8,804 bases of DNA, from the NCBI GenBank assembly GCA_016929985.1, contig JAFGIH010000188.1, forward strand, positions 1 to 8,804, given 5' to 3'. The notes under the pieces were generated by a model, which was given only the letters and a program-made list of their open reading frames with translations, searched no databases and had not been told where the DNA came from. Below, piece after piece: positions 1-6,077 of this stretch (its first letter is position 1; every line of letters starts with the position of its first letter). The position numbers and the translations under genes are program-made. The DNA is from Thermoleophilia bacterium (GTDB lineage Bacteria; Actinomycetota; Thermoleophilia; RBG-16-64-13).

Positions 1-246
1 CTGGTGGAGGTGCTAGACCAATTCAAGTCGTTGGGCGACATGCGTGCCACCAACCCCGAGTACCTGCGACGCTGTGCCGTCTGCCGGCTCAAGGGCTTCT
101 GCGAGCAGTGCCCGGCCAAGTCGTGGACCGAGCACGGTACTCTTGAAACCCCGGTCGAGTATCTCTGTGAGGTCGCGCATGCGCAAGCGCGGTTCCTGGG
201 GTGGCTCTCGGAGGGCGAAATCGCCTGGAAAACTAAAGGTTCTTGA
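1..246 (+). CDS. Radical SAM/SPASM protein, C-terminal fragment (5' end outside window)
   Basis: The reading frame is open at the left edge and ends at TGA 244-246, so only the last 81 residues are visible. They contain the end of a SPASM auxiliary-cluster domain: a CX2CX5CX2C block (Cys codons at 73, 82, 100 and 109), then a further Cys in a YLCEVAH motif. Aligned without gaps, 28 of 54 residues are identical to the C-terminus of the complete radical SAM/SPASM protein encoded at 1985-3115, so the two are paralogues. In characterised relatives the SPASM clusters support peptide modification such as thioether or C-C bond formation. The radical SAM core (CX3CX2C) must lie upstream of base 1. 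The gene directly precedes a candidate precursor peptide and a PqqD homologue, which supports a peptide substrate. A SPASM-only partner lacking the SAM core cannot be excluded. Confidence 0.85.
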   Translation: MVEVLDQFKSLGDMRATNPEYLRRCAVCRLKGFCEQCPAKSWTEHGTLETPVEYLCEVAHAQARFLGWLSEGEIAWKTKGS

Positions 247-255
247 GATGGGGCC

Positions 256-282
256 GAATAATAGAGATAGGTATAGATATGT
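256..282 (+). promoter_or_regulatory. AT-rich stretch, possible promoter region for the precursor gene
   Basis: This 27-base stretch has only 7 G or C bases, in sharp contrast to the GC-rich surroundings. It contains TATA-like words (TATAGA at 272-277, TAGATA at 274-279). It begins just after the stop codon of the upstream SPASM gene and ends about 60 bases before the candidate precursor start. No convincing -35 hexamer sits at the usual distance; TTGAGA at 243-248 is too far from either word. A separate promoter for an abundantly needed precursor peptide would make sense, but this rests on base composition and position only. Confidence 0.25.
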
Positions 283-344
283 AGCCCGACGATTCTGGTT
301 CTGTCTGGGCACAGGGAGAGTGGAGAGGCAGAGATACACGGCGC

Positions 345-527
345 ATGAGTGTACAGAAGTCAAAGTGGCGCAGGCCTGAACTGGTTGTCCTCGTGCGCGG
401 CAGGCCTGAGGAGGATGTCTTGGCGGCCTGTAAGCACACAAGCGGTAACGGCCGCGAAGGGGAAGGCTGTATACGTGTGAAGAGCAATGGAACTGTTTCT
501 CAGTGCGCTAACGTGAACAGGTCCTAA
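345..527 (+). CDS. Candidate RiPP precursor peptide (60 aa)
   Basis: This small ORF runs from ATG to TAA. The N-terminal half looks like a leader: a KWRRPELVVLVR segment (residues 7-18) that could form the beta strand bound by a PqqD-type domain, followed by GRPEEDVLAACK (19-30). The C-terminal half (31-60) is rich in Gly, Ser, Asn and small residues and carries Cys42 and Cys54; with Cys29 the three cysteines are spaced 13 and 12 apart, as a modified core might be. A purine-rich GGAGAGG lies at 322-328, rather far (16 bases) from the ATG, so the ribosome site is only fair. The ORF sits between a SPASM gene and a PqqD gene, the classical precursor position, and overlaps no other convincing gene. 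I cannot name a family. It could instead be a chance ORF, but its layout and context argue against that. Confidence 0.6.
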   Translation: MSVQKSKWRRPELVVLVRGRPEEDVLAACKHTSGNGREGEGCIRVKSNGTVSQCANVNRS

Positions 528-634
528 CGGCCGATTCCTCGAAGTCTGCGAGTATGACGTTCTTCACCTGGGTAGAATGGTCGTTGTACCAGCCTTCGCG
601 GCCATCCTGTCACCGTTTCCCGCACGTCGCGGCC

Positions 635-642
635 AGAGAGGA
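635..642 (+). promoter_or_regulatory. Ribosome binding site that decides the PqqD start
   Basis: AGAGAGGA ends nine bases before GTG 652. This favours GTG 652 over the longer in-frame ATG at 577, which has no clear Shine-Dalgarno sequence and would add 25 residues unlike anything in the PqqD family. Confidence 0.55.
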
Positions 643-651
643 CATATCTGC

Positions 652-957
652 GTGCACCTGCAAACTGGGCTAGAAACTGTTTGTACCCCGTCATTGGACG
701 TCGTCTCTCGTGAGATCGAAGGCGACATCATCATCGTCCCGTTGATAGCCGGAATAGGCGACGCGGACGACGAGTTGTACACGCTCAACGAGACAGGCAA
801 GGCGATCTGGCAAAGGTTGGATGGCATGCGCACCCTCAGGGATGTGGTGGCTGAGCTGGCATTGGAGTTCGATGCCGATCAGGCGCAGCTGGAGACCGAT
901 GTGTGCGGTTTCGCGGCCGCCATGGTGGACAAGGGCATTCTTTCAGTCAAGACCTAG
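652..957 (+). CDS. PqqD-like peptide chaperone / RiPP recognition element
   Basis: From GTG 652 the product is 101 residues, the usual size for a stand-alone PqqD protein. The family pattern is clear: a V-S-R-E-I-E-G-D strand near residues 17-24, then LYTLNETGKAIWQRLDG (LN.TG..IW..LDG), TLRDVVAEL, a D-rich turn, and an ETDV..FAAAMVDKGIL ending. PqqD folds as a winged helix that binds the leader strand of a precursor peptide and hands it to a radical SAM/SPASM enzyme. Here it lies between the candidate precursor and the fused peptidase-acetyltransferase gene, which starts 6 bases after its stop, so translation is probably coupled. The alternative ATG at 577 is weaker, as noted at the ribosome site. 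PqqD homologues also occur in polysaccharide loci, and a BY-kinase gene follows downstream. Confidence 0.88.
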   Translation: MHLQTGLETVCTPSLDVVSREIEGDIIIVPLIAGIGDADDELYTLNETGKAIWQRLDGMRTLRDVVAELALEFDADQAQLETDVCGFAAAMVDKGILSVKT

Positions 958-963
958 GTCGTC

Positions 964-1983
964 ATGACGAACGTCGACCTCGCGCGGTATGTTTCATCCG
1001 GAGGTGAGTTGCCGCTATCCAATCTGGGGCAACTGGAACTGCTTCGCGGGATGATGGAACGGGGGTTGCCGCTCAGGACCAGAGTCCTTGGTTTCAGCAT
1101 GATGCCCTCCATTCGTGACGGCGATTTCCTTACCATTGCTCCTATCGGCGACCTTGAACCGCGCATGGGCGAAGTCGTCGCGTTTGTCCCCGCAGGCACC
1201 GAGAGGCTTATCCTTCATCGCGTTGTGGGCCGTCAAGAATCGGGTTGGCTCGTGCGAGGCGACAACTGCAGCGAGAGTGACGGTCTGATAGCGCGGGAAG
1301 AGATTCTTGGCAAAGTCGTCCGCGTCGAACGTGAGGGCTGTGATGTGGGGTATGGCCTTGGCCGGGGAGGGCCCGCAGTGGCCTGGCTCAGCAGGGCAGG
1401 GATGTTGAGAGCGTTGCGCGGCGCAAGCCGGCTGCCGCTACGAGCTGCCTCGTGCCTCTTGCGCGACGCGCAGGGGCTGGGGTTGTACCGGGCGATCGGG
1501 CGGCGGATCGCTCCTTGCGTGGAGATCGTGGAAGCCAGCGCCGAGGACCTTCGTGCGCTACGGAGAGATCTGCATTTCCTCCACATACCTGCCCGGCAGC
1601 AATCGGACGGTGTCTCGCTGCAGCACACCAACGATTGGGTCGTCAAACGTCAGGGCAAGGTCGTGGGTTTTGCGCAGCTCCTTCAGACAGATGACGCTGA
1701 TTCTCCCTGCAAGGGTCACTGGCTCTTTTCGCTAGTGGTCAAGACCCGCTTTCGCGGCCTCGGCATGGGCGAGGCGCTGACCCTCCGGGTGATAGAGGAA
1801 GCTCGTTCAGTAGGCGCCCCCGCCCTCTTGCTGGCTGCTTACGAAGACAACCGGGCCGCTATCACCCTCTACAGCAAGCTGGGATTCCAGCACTCGGTCG
1901 TCGATGCACTTGAGCCCCAATTCGAAGCCGAAAAGCGACTCCATGGGAGAAGACGCATCGTGATGCGAAAGGACCTGATCTAG
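964..1983 (+). CDS. S26 (SipW-like) peptidase - GNAT acetyltransferase fusion
   Basis: One continuous 339-residue frame carries two enzymatic domains. Residues about 38-125 form an S24/S26 signal-peptidase-like fold: GFSMMPSIRDGD holds the likely nucleophile Ser45, LILHRVVG supplies His85 where LepB enzymes use Lys, and VRGDNCSESDG gives the GDN...D motif (Asp100, Asp106). This is the Ser/His arrangement of SipW, archaeal and ER signal peptidases. There is no N-terminal membrane segment, so it is probably cytoplasmic and not a general secretory peptidase. Residues about 130-180 are an Arg/Ala/Leu-rich linker. Residues about 185-339 are a GNAT domain, with the acetyl-CoA loop RGLGMG at 264-269 and the usual ending EDNRAAITLYSKLGF. 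It lies between PqqD (6-base gap) and the second SPASM gene (1-base gap). I infer that it cleaves and then acetylates the modified peptide; the order and substrate are untested. Confidence 0.85.
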   Translation: MTNVDLARYVSSGGELPLSNLGQLELLRGMMERGLPLRTRVLGFSMMPSIRDGDFLTIAPIGDLEPRMGEVVAFVPAGTERLILHRVVGRQESGWLVRGDNCSESDGLIAREEILGKVVRVEREGCDVGYGLGRGGPAVAWLSRAGMLRALRGASRLPLRAASCLLRDAQGLGLYRAIGRRIAPCVEIVEASAEDLRALRRDLHFLHIPARQQSDGVSLQHTNDWVVKRQGKVVGFAQLLQTDDADSPCKGHWLFSLVVKTRFRGLGMGEALTLRVIEEARSVGAPALLLAAYEDNRAAITLYSKLGFQHSVVDALEPQFEAEKRLHGRRRIVMRKDLI

Positions 1984-1984
1984 C

Positions 1985-3115
1985 GTGGAGATTCAGGACT
2001 TTCCGCTGTGGGACAAGCTGGCCGCTAAGCGCGCTCCCGTGTCGTTCGATCTCGAGATCACGGCCCGCTGCAACAACGACTGTCGGCATTGTTACATAAA
2101 CCTTCCGGCGGGCGACAGAGCGGCGAAGCGGACCGAACTCAGTGCCGCGGAGTTCCTTGATATCGCCAGGCAGGCAGTTGAGATGGGTGCGGTGTGGTGT
2201 CTGGTCACGGGTGGTGAGCCGCTACTGCGAGATGACTTCGCCGAGATCTATCTAGGACTCAAGCGTCTCGGTCTACTTGTCAGCGTATTCACCAACGCGT
2301 GTCTGGTCACCCCCGCTCACGTAGAGCTCTTCAGGACATATCCTCCGCGCGATCTCGAAGTGACCGTCTATGGGGCGACTCAGCAGACCTACGAAGCAGT
2401 CACGAGGCAGGCGGGCTCTTGGACGGCTTTCATGCGAGGCCTCGATCTGCTCCTGGACGGTGGCCTCAAGGTTCGTTTCAAAGCCATGGCGCTCCGCTCC
2501 AACGCCCACGAGTTCGCAGAGATCTCCCGCTTCTGCCGGGAACGGACGACCGACTTTTTCCGTTTTGACCCGGTGCTGCACCTACGGTTCGATGGCGACC
2601 CGGTTCGTAACTCGGAGATCAAGGCGGAGCGGTTGAGCCCCGAGGACGTGGTCGCGCTCGAGCAGGCCGACGAGAAGCGTTTCGGTGCTCTGCGGCGTGG
2701 TTGTGACGCTGGAGATCTTATCGTGCCGGAGTTCAGGGACAACGAGGGCGACCACGTCTTTCAGTGTGGCGCCGGTAACGGGAGCTTCAGCGTTGGCTAC
2801 GATGGCACATTCCGTCTCTGCAGCTCTCTCTGGCATCCGGGCACTACCTACGACCTTCGTGGCGGCACCCTGCGCGAGGCCTGGGAGGACTGGGTTCCGC
2901 GAGTACGCGACATGCGGAGCACGAACTCGGAGTTCCTTCAGAGATGCCGTAACTGCGACATCTTCAATCTCTGCCTATGGTGTCCCGCCCACGCAGCTCT
3001 GGAAACGGGAGCTCTGGATGATTGGGTGGAGTACTTCTGCGAGGTCGCCCACGCACGGGCGGCAGCGCTGCAGAACGCGGGTGGCGACAGTGCGGCGAAT
3101 GGCTGCGTCGTCTAG
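1985..3115 (+). CDS. Radical SAM/SPASM peptide-modifying enzyme
   Basis: GTG 1985 follows the previous stop by one base and has AAAGGA at 1968-1973, giving 376 residues. The SAM-binding cluster motif is CNNDCRHC (Cys29, Cys33, Cys36), and GGEP is at 76-79. The C-terminal SPASM domain has Cys261 and Cys279 bracketing a GYDG turn, a CX2CX5CX2C block (Cys321, 324, 330, 333) and a final Cys352 in YFCEVAH, enough for auxiliary [4Fe-4S] clusters. The length is typical of peptide maturases such as PqqE, MftC and sactisynthases, but the sequence does not say which bond is made. No fused RRE domain is seen at the N-terminus, which fits the stand-alone PqqD encoded upstream. It is a paralogue of the protein ending at 246. 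Cobalamin-binding or HemN-like features are absent. The family is certain; the peptide substrate is inferred from neighbours. Confidence 0.92.
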   Translation: MEIQDFPLWDKLAAKRAPVSFDLEITARCNNDCRHCYINLPAGDRAAKRTELSAAEFLDIARQAVEMGAVWCLVTGGEPLLRDDFAEIYLGLKRLGLLVSVFTNACLVTPAHVELFRTYPPRDLEVTVYGATQQTYEAVTRQAGSWTAFMRGLDLLLDGGLKVRFKAMALRSNAHEFAEISRFCRERTTDFFRFDPVLHLRFDGDPVRNSEIKAERLSPEDVVALEQADEKRFGALRRGCDAGDLIVPEFRDNEGDHVFQCGAGNGSFSVGYDGTFRLCSSLWHPGTTYDLRGGTLREAWEDWVPRVRDMRSTNSEFLQRCRNCDIFNLCLWCPAHAALETGALDDWVEYFCEVAHARAAALQNAGGDSAANGCVV

Positions 3116-3219
3116 CCCCAGCCCGGCCGCAGTTCGACTACCTCTTCGAGTGGGTAGAAGGCGCTGTAGTAAACTAGCGCGAACGCCCGCGCAGAGTCGG
3201 GCAAGAGCGGCAGGTGGCA

Positions 3220-4824
3220 ATGGTTGACAACGATAGCGAACCACAGGCGACCATCGGCCTGGAAGATTACCTGAGGATCGCCTGGGAGCGGGCCTGGATC
3301 ATCATTCTCGCAATCCTTGTGGTGGTTGGGATCGCGCTCTACGTGTCGCTTACGACCACACCCATGTATAGCTCCGCGGCCAGCCTTGTCTACCAGAAGA
3401 ACGACATGGATACCGTAGTATCCGGCTATGGTCTCTACAACTACGACTACGACAGGGACCGGACGATCGCCACCGCCGTCGCCGCGATCGGGAGCAGCCA
3501 GACGCTGGCCGAAGCTGTCAAAGCGCAGTTGGCGTCGCCGGATCCGGCGGATAAGTACTTGGGGATGGTGAGTGCGGGCGCCACGGAGGGCAGCGACGTG
3601 GTCAGCGTCCAGGCCGTCAGTACCGATCCCCGCGAAGCGGCCGTGGTGGCCAACGCCTATGCGGATCAATTCATTATCTTCAGGCAGAATGCCGACCGGG
3701 CAACGGTCGCGGCGGCTCGCGATGTTGTCAAGCAGCAGCTCGATGCGCTCACTGCCGACGAGCTAGAGGGCGGCTATGGCCTCTTGTTACAGGACAAGTA
3801 CGAGACTCTGCGCATTCTGGAGTCAATGCAGGACGGTCGCTTCTCGCTTCTGAGACGAGCGAGTGTGCCCAACGACCCTTACACTCCCCAGACCACGCGG
3901 AACGCGGTTCTGGCCCTTGTGGTCGGGCTCGTGCTCGGCGCGGGCATCGCCATCCTGATCGAGTATCTGGACAAGCGCGTCAAAGACGAGAAGACACTGG
4001 AGCGTGTTACGGGTCTGCCGGTGTTGGCGTCTGTTCCTGCCGTAGGCGGGAAGTGGAGGGAGAGCCGTGAGGGACAGAGATCCAACAGCGTAGTCGGTTT
4101 CGAGGGGTCAAGTTCGATCCTGTTGGAGTCGTTCCGCACGCTGCGTTCGAGTCTGCAGTACTTTGATGTGAATGGGACTCTCAGCACCATCATCGTCACC
4201 AGCGGTCTGCCACGAGAGGGCAAGTCCGTCACGACAGTCAACCTGGCCGTGAGTCTGGCCCTCTCCGGGCACCGGGTGGTCATTCTCGAAGCGGACCTGC
4301 GACGCCCGATGATGCACCAGTATCTGAGCCTCGACAATCAGGCGGGTCTTTCGTCTGTGCTCGCGGGGAAAGCGTCTATCGCCAAGGCATCACAGCTGGT
4401 ACAGATGGATGTTCTGGTTCCCGCCAAAGAGCGGATGGAGCAGGGAGAGGGAGGCTCGCTCTCCCTGCGCAAGAACTTGTACTGCCTGCCCTCTGGACCG
4501 CTACCACCCAACCCCGCTGAATTGCTTGGGTCGGCCCGCATGGGACAGATCATCCACGAGCTGAAGCGTACATGCGACTACTTGCTGATCGACACGCCAC
4601 CCATCCTGCCGGTTTCTGATGCATTACTGATTGCACCTCATGCCGACGCCGTGCTCCTGGCCGCCAGACTTCATGCCAGCACACGTGGAGAGTTGGAGGA
4701 GGTACGGAGTCTCCTTGACAGAGCGGGAGTGAGGGCGATCGGCGTCGTAGCTGGCGGGGTCAAGAAGAAGCACAGCTACTACAAGCGCGGTTATGGGTAC
4801 GGCTACGGGTACGGCTATCATTAG
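3220..4824 (+). CDS. Wzz/BY-kinase fusion (polysaccharide co-polymerase with tyrosine autokinase)
   Basis: The 534-residue protein starts at ATG 3220; GTG 3214 in frame would add two residues. It has an N-terminal Wzz-type domain with membrane segments at about 25-44 and 228-246 around an extracytoplasmic region, then a cytoplasmic P-loop kinase. Walker A is GLPREGKS (Lys335), Walker A' is VILEADLRRP (Asp359, with Glu357 where the family usually has Asp) and Walker B is LLIDTPP (Asp458). The C-terminus is tyrosine-rich: two Tyr at 520-521, then five GY units to residue 533. In this family trans-phosphorylation of the tail controls oligomer state and polymer chain length. Membrane and kinase parts are fused as in Wzc of Gram-negatives, and as also seen in some actinobacteria, rather than split as in CapA/CapB. 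It follows the peptide locus after about 100 bases. No glycosyltransferase or export gene is in the window, so the polymer is unknown. Confidence 0.9.
   Translation: MVDNDSEPQATIGLEDYLRIAWERAWIIILAILVVVGIALYVSLTTTPMYSSAASLVYQKNDMDTVVSGYGLYNYDYDRDRTIATAVAAIGSSQTLAEAVKAQLASPDPADKYLGMVSAGATEGSDVVSVQAVSTDPREAAVVANAYADQFIIFRQNADRATVAAARDVVKQQLDALTADELEGGYGLLLQDKYETLRILESMQDGRFSLLRRASVPNDPYTPQTTRNAVLALVVGLVLGAGIAILIEYLDKRVKDEKTLERVTGLPVLASVPAVGGKWRESREGQRSNSVVGFEGSSSILLESFRTLRSSLQYFDVNGTLSTIIVTSGLPREGKSVTTVNLAVSLALSGHRVVILEADLRRPMMHQYLSLDNQAGLSSVLAGKASIAKASQLVQMDVLVPAKERMEQGEGGSLSLRKNLYCLPSGPLPPNPAELLGSARMGQIIHELKRTCDYLLIDTPPILPVSDALLIAPHADAVLLAARLHASTRGELEEVRSLLDRAGVRAIGVVAGGVKKKHSYYKRGYGYGYGYGYH
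4788..4818 (+). repeat. Short tandem repeat coding the GY tail
   Basis: The codons for the last Gly-Tyr pairs of the kinase repeat almost exactly (GGGTACGGCTAC, then the same unit ending in TAT). The DNA is therefore a short tandem array that could expand or contract by slippage and change the number of phosphorylatable tyrosines. Confidence 0.6.
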
Positions 4825-4828
4825 CGCT

Positions 4829-5776
4829 ATGACAAACAAGACCGAGTTCTGGCGATGGAGCGAAAAGACCTGGCAGACCCCCGGCATTGACTGGCGGACT
4901 GCCTCGGCGGTGACCGTGGGAGTCGACGTCGGGTCGGTCAGCTCACAGGCAGTGTTGCTGGCCGATGGCGAGCTGCTCGCTTTCCACTCTACTCGTACCG
5001 GCTCCTCGAGCCCCGACAGCGCCCTACGGGCCTTCAAAGGAGCCGGCGAGCCCCTCGGCCTCACCCTGGACGACGTGGCCTACGCGGTGGGCACCGGGTA
5101 TGGGCGGGTCAACGTGCCCTTTGCCGATCGCACCATCACCGAGATCGCCTGTCACGCCCGGGGGGCCAGCTTCATGGCCGGGCCGAGCGTGCGCACCATC
5201 CTCGACATGGGTGGGCAGGACTGCAAGGTCATCCGCTGCGACGAGCGGGGCAAGGTGCTCAACTTCATCATGAACGACAAGTGCGCGGCCGGGACCGGCC
5301 GCGGCATGGAGGTCATCGCAGACGTGCTGTCGGTGCCCATCGAGGACATCGGGTGGCGCTCCTTCGAGATCGACGAGGAGCCGCCGCCGGTGAGCAATGT
5401 CTGCACGGTCTTCGCCAAGTCGGAGGCGACCTCGCTGCTCCGGGCCGGCTGGAGTGTCGACCGGGTGCTCGCCGCCTACTGTGCGGCCATGGCCCAACGG
5501 GTCGCTGGCCTGATCGAACGGATGGGCGTGGAGCGTGAGTTCTTCATCACGGGCGGCATTGGCAAGAACATCGGGGTCACCAAGCGTATCGAGCGGCTGA
5601 TCGGTGTCGAAGCCATCCAGTTGCCGGCCGGTTCGCCGCTTGACCCGCAGGTGGCAGGTGCCCTGGGGGCGGCTCTCTTCGCGCACTCACTTCACAAGAA
5701 GGCGCAAAAGGCGCAAGTGGCTGCGGCAGGCAGCGCCGCGACAGTAGCCACCGCCGGCACCGTGTCCGAGGACTGA
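4829..5776 (+). CDS. BcrA/BadF/HgdC-family [4Fe-4S] ATPase (dehydratase/benzoyl-CoA reductase activase type)
   Basis: From ATG 4829 the protein has 315 residues; ATG 4793 would overlap the kinase gene and add nothing family-like. The ASKHA nucleotide fold shows GVDVGSVSSQAVLL (about 30-43), ILDMGGQD, and ITGGIGKNIGV near the C-terminus. The two Cys that bridge one [4Fe-4S] cluster between monomers in HgdC-type activases are present: NDKCAAGTGR (Cys152) and VSNVCTVFAKSE (Cys192). These ATPases couple ATP hydrolysis to injection of a low-potential electron into a 2-hydroxyacyl-CoA dehydratase or class I benzoyl-CoA reductase. The N-terminal segment FWRWSEKTW...IDWR recalls BzdQ-type subunits as I remember them, but the partner subunits are absent here. 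A ferredoxin gene and a NuoG-like gene follow at 2 and 5 bases. The last 25 or so residues are a low-complexity Ala/Gly/Lys tail. No clear ribosome site is seen, so translation may be coupled to the kinase gene. Confidence 0.87.
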   Translation: MTNKTEFWRWSEKTWQTPGIDWRTASAVTVGVDVGSVSSQAVLLADGELLAFHSTRTGSSSPDSALRAFKGAGEPLGLTLDDVAYAVGTGYGRVNVPFADRTITEIACHARGASFMAGPSVRTILDMGGQDCKVIRCDERGKVLNFIMNDKCAAGTGRGMEVIADVLSVPIEDIGWRSFEIDEEPPPVSNVCTVFAKSEATSLLRAGWSVDRVLAAYCAAMAQRVAGLIERMGVEREFFITGGIGKNIGVTKRIERLIGVEAIQLPAGSPLDPQVAGALGAALFAHSLHKKAQKAQVAAAGSAATVATAGTVSED

Positions 5777-5778
5777 CC

Positions 5779-6072
5779 GTGATCGCCAACTACGGATACG
5801 AGGACGGCTCAGGCTTCTACTACATCACCATCGATGGAGATCTGTGCGCCAAGTGCTCTGCGCACTCCTGTGTGGTGGCGTGTCCTCAGAGTGTCTATGA
5901 GATAGAGATGGACGACTACGACGACTTGGTGGCCGTGGTCGCCGAGAGCGCGCGAAAGCGTCTCCGCGAGACATGCGCTCCGTGCAAAGGCCGGAACGGA
6001 GACGGCGCGACAGAGCGCGAACTGCCCTGCACCTCGGCCTGCCCGGCGGGTGCCATACGGCATAGCTGGTAG
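5779..6072 (+). CDS. Small 2x[4Fe-4S] ferredoxin-like protein
   Basis: The 97-residue protein starts at GTG 5779, with GAGGA at 5768-5772 as a good ribosome site. The first cluster motif is CX2CX4CX3CP (Cys23, 26, 31, 35). The second is split: Cys66 and Cys69 (CAPC), then, after a 14-residue hydrophilic insert, Cys84 and Cys88 (CTSACPAGAI), ending in HSW. This is an electron carrier, probably feeding the activase encoded immediately upstream or taking electrons from the NuoG-like protein encoded immediately downstream. It is soluble, with no membrane or signal segment. The wide spacing in the second motif is unlike classical clostridial ferredoxins but should still allow two clusters. A protein-protein adaptor role as an oxidoreductase subunit is equally possible. 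Confidence 0.85.
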   Translation: MIANYGYEDGSGFYYITIDGDLCAKCSAHSCVVACPQSVYEIEMDDYDDLVAVVAESARKRLRETCAPCKGRNGDGATERELPCTSACPAGAIRHSW

Positions 6073-6077
6073 CGGAC

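Noticed and set aside
248..379. 43-codon ORF directly after the first SPASM stop, rich in Arg and Tyr
   Set aside because: It overlaps the better precursor candidate in another frame, has no ribosome site, and its composition simply follows the AT-rich stretch it reads through.
554..673. 39-codon ORF with three Cys between the precursor and PqqD, considered as a second precursor
   Set aside because: It runs into the PqqD coding region, lacks a ribosome site and has no leader-like segment resembling the 345-527 peptide.
964..1350. Calling the N-terminal domain a housekeeping signal peptidase I (LepB)
   Set aside because: There is no membrane anchor, the catalytic base position is His instead of Lys, and the domain is fused to a GNAT inside a peptide-modification locus.
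3161..3180. Inverted repeat GCGCT...AGCGC with TAAACT between, considered as a terminator or operator before the kinase gene
   Set aside because: The stem is only 5 bp with a 10-base loop, with no T-run; expected by chance in GC-rich DNA. The possible -10 (TAGTAA or TAAACT) has no good -35.
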